Below, piece after piece: positions 54,272-61,852 of a DNA stretch of 64,000 nt. Positions within the stretch are counted from its first letter, which is position 1; the number at the start of each line of letters is the position of its first letter. Made by a program: the position numbers and the translations under genes. Under the pieces are notes generated by a model, which was not told the origin of the DNA, searched no databases, and worked only from the letters and a program-made list of their open reading frames with translations. The stretch covers positions 1 to 64,000 of the forward strand of contig DASRZQ010000119.1 of the NCBI GenBank assembly GCA_035686205.1, given 5' to 3'. The stretch is from CAIWTU01 sp035686205 (GTDB taxonomy: Bacteria; Desulfobacterota; Desulfuromonadia; Geobacterales; Geobacteraceae).

Positions 54272-55411
54272 ATGAGAATGAATGTTGGTACTCTGGCTTT
54301 TCTTTTTATAATGACGATTTTTGTGAACCAGGCGCTGGCGGCACCCCCGATAAAAATAGGCGCACTCTTTTCCGTTACCGGACCGGCGTCTTTTCTCGGT
54401 GAGCCTGAAAGGAATACCGCCCAGATGGTAGCCGACGAGATAAACAGGTCCGGAGGCATAAAAGGGCGCCAGGTTCAATTGATAGTTTACGATACTCAGG
54501 GTGATTCCACAAAGGCTGTTCAGGCTGCAACCAGGCTGATCCGCCAGGACCACGTATCGGCCATTATTGGCCCGAGCATTACCGGAGATACGATGGCTGT
54601 AATCCCGATAGTCGAAAAAGCCGGGGTGCCTCTCGTTTCCTGCGCCGCCGGGATAAAAATCACTGAACCTGTAAAATCCTGGGTGTTCAAGACCGCACAG
54701 AACGATTCGCTTGCCGTAGCAAAAATCTACGAATACCTGGCCAGGCATAAAATAAAGAGGGTTGCCATTCTGACCGTTTCCGACTCATTCGGTTCATCCG
54801 GACGGGAACAACTGAAACTCAATGCCGCTAAATATGGTATTCAGATAATTTCGGACGACACCTATGGTCCCAAGGACACCGACATGACACCCCAGCTGAC
54901 GAAGATCCGCAACAGTCAGGCCCAGGCTTTGATCTGCTGGGGGACGAACCCCGGCCCGGCCATTGTAGCCAGAAACGCGAAACAGCTCGGCGTGAAAATA
55001 CCGCTCTATATGAGCCACGGCGTGTCTTCCAAGAAATTCATCGAACTTGCCGGAGATGCAGCAGAAGGGATAATTCTCCCTTCAGGTCGTGTACTGGTGG
55101 CGGATCTCCTGCCGAATTCAGACAGGCAGAAAAAGACTCTTCTTTCTTTTGTCAAGGATTACCAGAACCACTTTAAAAAAGAAGGCGACCACTTCGGAGG
55201 TCACGCGTGGGATGCAATGATGCTTGTCAAAACGGCCATCGAAAGGGGAGGGGACAAACCATCGGATATTCGCGCCCAGCTTGAAAAGATCCGAAATTTT
55301 CCCGGGATAGGCGGTGTCTTCACATATACCCCCAAAGATCACAGCGGTCTCAATAAAGATGCATTTGTACTTGTGGAGATAAAGGGCAAAGACTGGGTAC
55401 TTGTCCATTAG
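54272..55411 (+). CDS. livK: Branched-chain/aromatic amino acid ABC transporter, binding protein 2
   Basis: A 379-residue paralogue of the preceding gene, 26 bases after it. Signal peptide 1-23 ending QALA, then IKIGALFSVTGPASFLGEPERNT and GPSITGDTMAVIP. The tandem copies share long identical blocks (GPASFLGEPE, SCAAGIKIT, GSSGREQLKL, ICWGTNPGPA), so they arose by duplication and probably widen ligand range. AGGAGG upstream. Confidence 0.93.
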   Translation: MRMNVGTLAFLFIMTIFVNQALAAPPIKIGALFSVTGPASFLGEPERNTAQMVADEINRSGGIKGRQVQLIVYDTQGDSTKAVQAATRLIRQDHVSAIIGPSITGDTMAVIPIVEKAGVPLVSCAAGIKITEPVKSWVFKTAQNDSLAVAKIYEYLARHKIKRVAILTVSDSFGSSGREQLKLNAAKYGIQIISDDTYGPKDTDMTPQLTKIRNSQAQALICWGTNPGPAIVARNAKQLGVKIPLYMSHGVSSKKFIELAGDAAEGIILPSGRVLVADLLPNSDRQKKTLLSFVKDYQNHFKKEGDHFGGHAWDAMMLVKTAIERGGDKPSDIRAQLEKIRNFPGIGGVFTYTPKDHSGLNKDAFVLVEIKGKDWVLVH

Positions 55412-55505
55412 GAACCAAACGCATTCAGTCGTTATTGAAAATACAGCCAGCGCAGAATGGGGAAAGCCCTCTGCGCTGACTTTATCTTGAGTAGAAACGG
55501 TCTAC

Positions 55506-56390
55506 ATGAACTTTGCAAGCCAAATCCTGCAATATCTTTTGTCCGGCCTGTCAACCGGGGCAATTTACTCTCTAATCGGCCTTGGATTCGCGATCATTTT
55601 CAATTCCACCGGCATAATCAATTTCGCCCAGGGAGAATTTGTCATGCTGGGCGGTATGCTGACTTATTTTTTCCTCTCGGTTGTCAAAGTGCCGTTTGCC
55701 GCAGCGATGCTGCTGGCGGTCATTACATCGACGGCGACAGGCGTTATTTTTGAGCGGCTTGCAATAAGGCCTCTCAAGCAGCCCACGCATCTCAACCTGG
55801 TAATAATTACAATTGGCGGCAGTATCTTCATCCGCGGGCTGGCCATGATTGTCTGGGGCAAAGACACCCACACGATTCCCACATTTTACGGAAGTGCACC
55901 GATTACTCTGGAAGGGGCAACGATTCTTCCACAGCATTTATGGATATTCGGCATTACATTCCTGGTGATAATCATCAACAAGCTTTTCTTCTTTTACAGT
56001 ATCAGCGGAAAGGCCATGCGGGCGTGCGCTTACAACCGTAACGCCGCAAGCCTTGTCGGTATTGATGTGAAGAGAATGGTGCTTTTTTCATTTGCCATAA
56101 GCTCTTCCATGGGCGCCATAGCGGGAATGATTGCCGCACCGCTGACCATGACTTCTTACGATGTCGGAATAATGCTCGGACTGAAGGGGTTTTGCGCAGC
56201 GATTATCGGGGGGATGAGCGGCGGAATCGGAACAGTACTCGGCGGAATGATCCTCGGTGTGCTGGAGTCGATGGGCGCCGGTCTCATATCTTCAGGCTAC
56301 AAGGATGCCATCGCTTTTATCATACTGTTGCTGATACTTTTTGTCAGGCCTCAGGGGCTTTTCAGGAAAGCGGAAACAGAAAGGGTTTGA
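55506..56390 (+). CDS. livH: ABC transporter permease LivH
   Basis: A 294-residue inner-membrane permease with about eight spans. It starts QILQYLLSGLSTGAIYSLIGLGFAIIF and has STGIINFAQGEFVMLGG and the EAA-like KGFCAAIIGGMSGGIGTVLGG. It pairs with LivM. No strong ribosome site; it begins 94 bases after livK2. Confidence 0.95.
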   Translation: MNFASQILQYLLSGLSTGAIYSLIGLGFAIIFNSTGIINFAQGEFVMLGGMLTYFFLSVVKVPFAAAMLLAVITSTATGVIFERLAIRPLKQPTHLNLVIITIGGSIFIRGLAMIVWGKDTHTIPTFYGSAPITLEGATILPQHLWIFGITFLVIIINKLFFFYSISGKAMRACAYNRNAASLVGIDVKRMVLFSFAISSSMGAIAGMIAAPLTMTSYDVGIMLGLKGFCAAIIGGMSGGIGTVLGGMILGVLESMGAGLISSGYKDAIAFIILLLILFVRPQGLFRKAETERV

Positions 56391-56396
56391 AATAAG

Positions 56397-57371
56397 ATGC
56401 CATCCATGAAAAAGGAACTTTTGACATTCTTTCTGTTTGCAATGGCTGTTGTTATTGCGCCGTTGTTTTTCTCCGGCGGATACCTTATGAACGTGCTGGT
56501 GTTTGTAGGAATAAACACGATGCTGGCAGTGGCGCTGAACCTCCTGCTGGGTTTCGCCGGACAGATTTCACTCGGACACGCAGCCTTTTTCGGCCTGGGG
56601 GCATACATATCCGGAGTATTGACCGCGACCTGCGGGTACAGCCCATGGTTAACTTTGATTATTGCCTCAACCGCCACGTCCGTTCTTGCTTTCGTGCTCG
56701 GCTTCCCCATACTGAAGCTGAAAGGCCACTATCTGGCCATGGCGACCCTCGGCTTTGGAATAATTGTCTACATTGCGTTTAACGAGACTGTGGACATTAC
56801 CGCCGGACCCTCTGGTCTGACCGGCATCCCGAATTATTCCATCGGATCTTTCCAGTTCGACAGTGATACGAAAAACTATTACCTCATCTGGGCTTTTACC
56901 CTGGTCACCATACTGCTTTCCGTAAATCTGGCCAACTCCAGAATCGGCCGTGCATTGCGGGCAATCCATGATTCTGAGACCGCGGCGCGGGTGATGGGTG
57001 TAAACGCCGGTTTTCTCAAGGTTCAGATTTTTACACTGTCCGCTCTGATTTCTTCGGTTGCCGGATGTCTGTATGCCCATACCATGACATTCATATCTCC
57101 CGCTTCTTTCGGGTTCAATTTTTCCATCGAACTTGTTACCATGGTTGTCGTTGGCGGGCTTGGCAGCATATACGGGTCTTTTTTCGGGGCCGCGCTGTTG
57201 ACGCTACTTCCCGAATTTCTCAGAACGTTTCAGGATTTTGACATACTTGTATACGGTCTGATTTTAATCTTGATGATCATGTTCATGCCCGGCGGAATCG
57301 TCCGTGGAATTCCCGAAATTGCGGGAGCGTTGTTGCCCGCTTTCAAGCGCACTAGAGGCGAAAATGCTTAG
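56397..57371 (+). CDS. livM: ABC transporter permease LivM
   Basis: A 324-residue permease: NLLLGFAGQISLGHAAFFGLGAYISG, KLKGHYLAMATLGFG, SRIGRALRAIHDSETAARVMGVN (EAA-like loop) and VTMVVVGGLGSIYGSFFGA. It starts 6 bases after livH and overlaps livG by 8 bases. Confidence 0.95.
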   Translation: MPSMKKELLTFFLFAMAVVIAPLFFSGGYLMNVLVFVGINTMLAVALNLLLGFAGQISLGHAAFFGLGAYISGVLTATCGYSPWLTLIIASTATSVLAFVLGFPILKLKGHYLAMATLGFGIIVYIAFNETVDITAGPSGLTGIPNYSIGSFQFDSDTKNYYLIWAFTLVTILLSVNLANSRIGRALRAIHDSETAARVMGVNAGFLKVQIFTLSALISSVAGCLYAHTMTFISPASFGFNFSIELVTMVVVGGLGSIYGSFFGAALLTLLPEFLRTFQDFDILVYGLILILMIMFMPGGIVRGIPEIAGALLPAFKRTRGENA

Positions 57372-58116
57372 GGCCGATGGAATCACAAAAACATTTGGCG
57401 GCCTTACCGCACTTGAGGATGTCTCCTTTTCAGTCCGCGATGAAGAAATCACCGGGATAATCGGCCCGAACGGCGCCGGAAAGACCACCCTCTTCAACAT
57501 CATTACCGGTTTGTATACACAATCAGAGGGGAAGATTTTTTTGGGCGATAAGGATGTTTCCGGTTTCCCCCCCGAGAAGCTTGCGCGTCTCGGGCTCGTA
57601 AGGACATTTCAGAATATTGAACTGTTCGGGCAAATGACGGTACTGGAAAATATCATGGTGGGACTTCATACCCGGAGCAGAAGCGGCATTGTTTCCTGCG
57701 CGTTCAAGCTCCCCGGTCATCTCAAGGAAGAGCGGAAAATAAGGGCAAACGCTGCTGAGTGGATGGATTTCTGCGGCATCTCCGATTTGTCCGGTGTCGC
57801 TGCCGGCAATCTTCCGTTTGGCAAAGGCAGATTGCTGGAAATAGCCCGCGCCATGGCTCTGGCCCCCCGGGTTATCCTTATGGATGAGCCCGCAGCAGGC
57901 CTTAACAGCCGCGAGACCGAACATCTCGCTGACCTTATCAGGAAAATCAGGGAATCAGGTGTAACTGTCGTTCTGGTGGAACATGACATGGAGTTGATCA
58001 TGGATATTTGTGACTCTATTGTCGTTCTGAATTTGGGCCGCAAGCTTGCCGAGGGAACACCGCGAGAGATACAGGAGAATCCGGAGGTAATAGCAGCGTA
58101 TCTTGGCTCGGATTAG
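57364..58116 (+). CDS. livG: ABC transporter ATPase LivG
   Basis: A 250-residue ATPase: Walker A GPNGAGKTT, Q-loop VRTFQNIELF, Walker B VILMDEPAAGLN, H-loop LVEHDM. The signature reads LPFGKGRLLEIARAMA instead of the usual LSYGQQRRLEIARAL of LivG proteins, a mild but real deviation. ATG 57364 lies inside the livM 3' end; open codons from 57304 are in livM. Confidence 0.94.
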   Translation: MLRADGITKTFGGLTALEDVSFSVRDEEITGIIGPNGAGKTTLFNIITGLYTQSEGKIFLGDKDVSGFPPEKLARLGLVRTFQNIELFGQMTVLENIMVGLHTRSRSGIVSCAFKLPGHLKEERKIRANAAEWMDFCGISDLSGVAAGNLPFGKGRLLEIARAMALAPRVILMDEPAAGLNSRETEHLADLIRKIRESGVTVVLVEHDMELIMDICDSIVVLNLGRKLAEGTPREIQENPEVIAAYLGSD

Positions 58117-58134
58117 CATAATCCAAAACACATC

Positions 58135-58878
58135 ATGCTTAAAATAAAGAACATCAATACTTTTTACGGCAAAGTCCATGCCCTTAAAAATGTCTCCCTT
58201 CATCTCAATGAAGGGGAGATCGTTACTCTGATAGGCGCCAACGGGGCAGGTAAAACTACAGCCCTCAACTCGCTTTCCGCGATCACTCCGGTAAGAAGTG
58301 GCGAGATACTGTTTCGGGGAACCGCGGTACACAACCTTTCAGCAGACAAGATCGTGGAAATGGGCATATCCCAGGTTCCGGAGGGGAGGCAGATTTTCAA
58401 ACCCCTGTCGGTCGAGGACAACCTGGAGCTGGGAGCCTACCTTCGTTATCGCAGGCGGGAGGGCAGGGGGCAGATAAAAATAGACATTGAAAAAGTTTAT
58501 GCTCTTTTCCCCAGGTTGTTCGAACGACGCAAACAGATGGCTGGTACGCTTTCAGGCGGAGAGCAGCAAATGCTGGCCATTGGCCGGGCTCTCATGGCAA
58601 AGCCGGGAATTTTGCTTTTAGACGAACCTTCGATGGGACTTGCCCCTCTGGTAGTGAAGGAAATATTCAAGGTACTCGAAAAGCTTCGCAGGGAAAACGG
58701 AACAACAATTCTTCTTGTCGAGCAGAATGCCAAGGCCGCCCTGACGATAGCAGACCGGGGTTATGTGCTTGAAACAGGTAAAGTGATACTTGAAGAAAAA
58801 GCATCAGAGTTGCTGGAAAACAAGGAAGTTCAAAGAGCGTATCTGGGCAAGGACAAAAAGGAAATCTGGGAAAGATAA
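58135..58878 (+). CDS. livF: ABC transporter ATPase LivF
   Basis: A 247-residue ATPase with Walker A GANGAGKTT, QVPEGRQIF, an intact signature LSGGEQQMLAIGRALMAKP, Walker B ILLLDEPSMGLAP and H-loop LVEQNA. It completes the LivKKHMGF transporter. Confidence 0.95.
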   Translation: MLKIKNINTFYGKVHALKNVSLHLNEGEIVTLIGANGAGKTTALNSLSAITPVRSGEILFRGTAVHNLSADKIVEMGISQVPEGRQIFKPLSVEDNLELGAYLRYRRREGRGQIKIDIEKVYALFPRLFERRKQMAGTLSGGEQQMLAIGRALMAKPGILLLDEPSMGLAPLVVKEIFKVLEKLRRENGTTILLVEQNAKAALTIADRGYVLETGKVILEEKASELLENKEVQRAYLGKDKKEIWER

Positions 58879-58895
58879 TTCCGGAGAGGTACAGT

Positions 58896-60197
58896 ATGCA
58901 GATTTGGGATCCGACGTATGAATGCATGCCGCGGGAAGAACTTGAGCAACTTCAGTTGGAAAGGCTTCAGGCGACGTTGAACAGAGTTTATAAGACCGTA
59001 ACCTGTTATCGAAAGAAATTTGATGAGGCAGGCATTGTCCCGGAAGAAATCAAAACATTTAAGGATTTGGCCAAGCTTCCGTTTACGGCCAAAGAGGACC
59101 TTCGACTGAATTACCCGTATGGCATGTTTGCCGTGCCGCTGAGGGAGGTAGTCCGTATCCATTCTTCTTCCGGGACTACAGGCAAACCCACGGTCGTCGG
59201 CTATACGAAAAACGACATAAAATCCTGGGCAAATCTTGTTGCCAGGTTTATGACCGCGGCAGGAGTAACCCATGACGATGTTGTCCAGATCGCTTTCGGT
59301 TACGGACTTTTTACCGGAGCTTTCGGCTTGCATTACGGGGCCGAAGCCATCGGCGCTTCGGTTATACCCATGAGTTCGGGAAATACCGAAAAACAGATTA
59401 TGATAATGCAGGACTACAGAACAACGGCGCTTGTCTGTACACCCAGCTACGCCATCACGATGGCGAACCGCATGGAGCAGATGGGAATAGATCCCAAGAG
59501 CCTATCGCTGCGCGTGGGGCTTTTTGGCTCTGAACCCTGGTCCGAGGCCATGCGCAGGGAAATCGAAAACAGGCTCTTTATATCTGCGACCGACAACTAC
59601 GGCCTTTCGGAAATCATCGGCCCGGGCGTTGCCGGCGAATGCCGTTACCGATGCGGTATGCATCTGTTCGAGGATGCGTTTATACCGGAGATCATTGATC
59701 CCGAAACCTGCGAAGTCCTTCCGCCTGGAAGCGTTGGAGAACTCGTACTTACGACACTTACTAAAGAAGCATTTCCAATGATCCGATACAGGACCCGCGA
59801 CATCACCAGCCTCGATTATTCACCGTGCGAGTGCGGCAGAACACATGTTCGTATGAAAAAAACCATGGGGCGCACTGATGATATGCTTATCATCCGGGGA
59901 GTAAACATATTCCCGTCGCAGATAGAAGAGATCCTGTTTGATATAGAAGGCTGCGAGCCACATTATCAGCTTGTGCTTACAAATGAAGGCTCAATCGACT
60001 CGCTTGAAGTCCATGTTGAAGTCACGGAAAATATATTTTTCGATGAGATGAAAAAACAGAGATCGTTCCTTGAGCTCATCGAAAAGCGTATTAAGTCGGC
60101 GCTTGGAATCAGTGTAACCGTCAAACTGGTGGAGCCTAAAAGCATGCCCAGACACGAGGGAAAAGCCGTCAGAGTAATAGACAACCGGAATAAATAA
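58896..60197 (+). CDS. paaK: Phenylacetate-CoA ligase (second copy)
   Basis: A 433-residue paralogue of the ligase at 51278, with the same ATP loop SSGTTGKPTVVGYT, YGLSEIIGPG, CECGRTHVRM and GRTDDMLIIRG. Two copies in one operon may split substrates (phenylacetate, hydroxyphenylacetate, indoleacetate) or directions. It is the last gene before the dif-like site, only 56 bases away. Confidence 0.93.
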   Translation: MQIWDPTYECMPREELEQLQLERLQATLNRVYKTVTCYRKKFDEAGIVPEEIKTFKDLAKLPFTAKEDLRLNYPYGMFAVPLREVVRIHSSSGTTGKPTVVGYTKNDIKSWANLVARFMTAAGVTHDDVVQIAFGYGLFTGAFGLHYGAEAIGASVIPMSSGNTEKQIMIMQDYRTTALVCTPSYAITMANRMEQMGIDPKSLSLRVGLFGSEPWSEAMRREIENRLFISATDNYGLSEIIGPGVAGECRYRCGMHLFEDAFIPEIIDPETCEVLPPGSVGELVLTTLTKEAFPMIRYRTRDITSLDYSPCECGRTHVRMKKTMGRTDDMLIIRGVNIFPSQIEEILFDIEGCEPHYQLVLTNEGSIDSLEVHVEVTENIFFDEMKKQRSFLELIEKRIKSALGISVTVKLVEPKSMPRHEGKAVRVIDNRNK

Positions 60198-60253
60198 CCT
60201 TGTTCAACGTGTGCTGCTGCGCCAATATGATTTCCGTTTAACAGATTTCTAAA

Positions 60254-60281
60254 ACGTCCGATAAGATATAGAATGTCTTGG
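60254..60281 (+). other. Left dif-like XerCD site
   Basis: Left arm ACGTCCGATAA, 6-base centre GATATA, right arm GAATGTCTTGG. The left arm and centre match the site at 61281 with one change; the right arm differs at 5 of 11. The left arm with its inner ATAA is dif-like, and the right arm is degenerate. Confidence 0.6.
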
Positions 60282-60380
60282 AATCTTTTAATGTGTAGCT
60301 CATACAACCCCCAATCCCGACTGTCACCGCTCGTTTGTCGGGCAAATAGCACCATCTGTCGGACGTGTCAACGTCAAAAC

Positions 60381-60411
60381 CCCTAAAACCTTGAAAGGCG
60401 GGCTTTTAGGG
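60381..60411. other. Nested hairpin
   Basis: CCCTAAAA (60381-60388) pairs with TTTTAGGG (60404-60411), with an inner CCTT-GA-AAGG. There is no T-run on either side, so it is not a standard terminator, although it lies about 185 bases past the end of the long operon. Confidence 0.45.
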
Positions 60412-60439
60412 TGTCGAAGTCAACTTTTCTTAGTGACTG

Positions 60440-60736
60440 TTAACCAGACCGCGAGAGAGTAGGGAAGACCGGCCCAGCTGGCAAGTCAAAGGCGCAACGC
60501 TTCGCTCTGTGCACTCGCAAGCTCGTAGGCGCACGAAAGGCCAAGCCGACGCGCAAGTACTGACAGACCCAGATAAGATAATCAAGCCTCGCAAATGGCC
60601 GCCAATACAACCCCCTCAACCGTTCGCGTAACACTGTTACGCTACCGGGGACCGGGTGGGGGGCTTCCGGCACTCGGGTCCCCCCCTTACCGGTCCCTTT
60701 CATGAGATTATACCTGTCCAATGTTACAATTTTCAC
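60440..60736 (-). CDS. Possible 98-residue ORF coupled to the ribbon-helix-helix gene
   Basis: GTG at 60736 overlaps the stop of the upstream gene (GTGA) with AGGAGGTGA just before it, a convincing start signal. The product (MKIVTLDRYNLMKGTGKGG...) turns proline- and arginine-rich and crosses two strong hairpins, so it may be a decayed or short gene. No family recognised. Confidence 0.35.
   Translation of the reverse strand: MKIVTLDRYNLMKGTGKGGTRVPEAPHPVPGSVTVLRERLRGLYWRPFARLDYLIWVCQYLRVGLAFRAPTSLRVHRAKRCAFDLPAGPVFPTLSRSG
60626..60642. promoter_or_regulatory. Perfect 17-bp palindrome, operator-like
   Basis: GCGTAACA (60626-60633), one central C, TGTTACGC (60635-60642). A symmetric site of this size inside an element that encodes a ribbon-helix-helix protein is a reasonable target for that protein. 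Confidence 0.45.
60648..60697. other. Strong G/C hairpin
   Basis: GGGACCGG...GGGGGG (60648-60663) is mirrored by CCCCCCCTTACCGGTCCC (60680-60697) around a 16-base loop. Such structures in small single-stranded-phage DNA serve as replication origin or packaging signal. Confidence 0.5.
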
Positions 60737-61116
60737 TTGTTCACCTCCTTGCGAAATCTCCCCGCAGACCTCAAAGTGGTTGAGACAACCTCATAGCTTG
60801 CCCAAGGGTGAGAAACTGCCTTGAGAGCGAAATTTGTACGTTTGATTGATTCATTCGTGTCGAAACCTTGACGTTTGAAATCGTCGAAGAGAGTGCAGCA
60901 CTTATCCCGGAAATCATCGTGTTTTTTAGCTACCAAATCCGGAGAATGAAGACAGCGGAAAGAGGAAGGCTCAGGACTGCCGGAAAAAAAGCGTATGACC
61001 AGATGACAGAGCACTTGCGAGACGGAGACACGCTCACGGACGGCGAAGTCTTGAAGCCGGTCAACCAGGTCAGCATGGATACGAAAGCTCACTTTTTGTT
61101 TAGGTGTATTAATCAT
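60733..61116 (-). CDS. Ribbon-helix-helix-type small DNA-binding protein
   Basis: A 127-residue protein. Residues of about 5-45 (KQKVSFRIHADLVDRLQDF, then VSVSQVLCHLVIRFF) have the strand-helix-helix pattern of ribbon-helix-helix repressors. The C-terminal half (NESIKRTNFALKAVSHPW, then LRSAGRFRKE) is helical and basic. ATG 61116 follows AAAGGAG; in-frame ATGs further up (to 61188) lie in a 12-bp tandem repeat. It is the only solid gene of the dif-bounded element, probably its regulator. No confident family name. Confidence 0.6.
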   Translation of the reverse strand: MINTPKQKVSFRIHADLVDRLQDFAVRERVSVSQVLCHLVIRFFSGSPEPSSFRCLHSPDLVAKKHDDFRDKCCTLFDDFKRQGFDTNESIKRTNFALKAVSHPWASYEVVSTTLRSAGRFRKEVNK

Positions 61117-61162
61117 TGGAACTCCTTTAAAAATAGCGTAAGTTATTGAATTTAGTAATGCA

Positions 61163-61186
61163 ATTCCGTGAAACATTCCGTGAAAC
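61163..61186. repeat. Tandem 12-bp direct repeat
   Basis: ATTCCGTGAAAC occurs twice without a gap (61163-61174, 61175-61186), in the leader region upstream of the ribbon-helix-helix gene. Confidence 0.6.
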
Positions 61187-61236
61187 AAGTAATTTCAACT
61201 ACTTAGCCCTGAAAAGGTTACCATTTCTCGTCCGTC

Positions 61237-61261
61237 GACCCCATGTTATATGAATGGGGTC
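61237..61261. terminator. Hairpin, possible terminator
   Basis: GACCCCAT / ATGGGGTC, a perfect 8-bp stem with a 9-base loop, followed by TTTCC on the plus strand, 20 bases inside the right dif-like site. Confidence 0.4.
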
Positions 61262-61280
61262 TTTCCTTGCCTGACCTTTT

Positions 61281-61308
61281 ACGTCCGATGAGATATATTA
61301 TGTCAAGT
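61281..61308 (+). other. Right dif-like XerCD site
   Basis: Left arm ACGTCCGATGA, centre GATATA, right arm TTATGTCAAGT. The right arm is close to the XerD arm of known dif sites (E. coli TTATGTTAAAT, 9 of 11). Confidence 0.6.
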
Positions 61309-61345
61309 ACGAGCCTTGACATAATATCTGACATTAATAACTGAC
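61295..61345. repeat. Inverted repeat and TGACAT series beside the right dif-like site
   Basis: A perfect 13-bp inverted repeat ATATTATGTCAAG / CTTGACATAATAT (61295-61307, 61315-61327, 7-base loop) is followed by two more TGACAT copies spaced 12-13 bp apart. The left arm coincides with the XerD arm of the dif-like site. Confidence 0.55.
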
Positions 61346-61852
61346 ATATTTGTTATTATTTGTTGCGCCAGGTAACCTCGAGGGCCTCATGCTAAAACGT
61401 CTTTCAAATTTTCGTTTTGAAGCCTTTTTGCATTTTGCCCAAGGGTAACCCCTTCTGGAAACTTTTGTTAACAGCAAAATTCCCGGACTGAAAATTTATT
61501 TCTTTACTCCTTGATGTCATCACGACCGTTCTTCCACCTCAACCACGCTGGATCCTTCCTGTTTTCCTCAACGAGATATCTCCAGTCTTTCACCCCTCAA
61601 ACTGTATACCAAACCCTACAAATTCGGATTGGAGTCGGTCAGTTGACCATTTCTTCTGCTGGTCTGAATCTTATTTATTATCAATCCTCTACCTCATATC
61701 CAAGCGTATAGATCTCAACTCGGAGGCAATTTTAATATTTCTTCATCGCGATATACTTAATAAATAATGGACATCAAAGGAGAACCGGGAAATCCGTATA
61801 AGTAGAATGGAAAGTGATGCAAAAAAACAGGAAGAGACGTTCTCCGCACAAG
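61346..61852. other. Non-coding stretch right of the element
   Basis: About 500 bases, AT-rich, with no supported gene. Open frames such as 61511-61711 lack ribosome sites. CTTTCAAA and TTTTGAAG near 61410 form a weak hairpin. Confidence 0.45.

Larger units (their letters stand above)
60265..61291. mobile_element. Putative 1.03-kb Xer-dependent element
   Basis: It is bounded by two direct dif-like sites whose starts are 1,027 bp apart. Inside are a ribbon-helix-helix gene with a coupled ORF, a short perfect palindrome and a strong G/C hairpin, all on or read from the minus strand. Composition changes sharply from the flanking metabolic genes. It is too small for a self-sufficient filamentous phage (no replication, coat or assembly gene is seen), so a satellite or a deleted remnant is more likely. 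Confidence 0.5.

Noticed and set aside
60868..61149. 93-codon plus-strand frame
   Set aside because: Antisense to the ribbon-helix-helix gene, which has the better start signal.
61511..61711. 66-codon plus-strand frame right of the dif-like element
   Set aside because: No ribosome site; AT-rich, low-information sequence.
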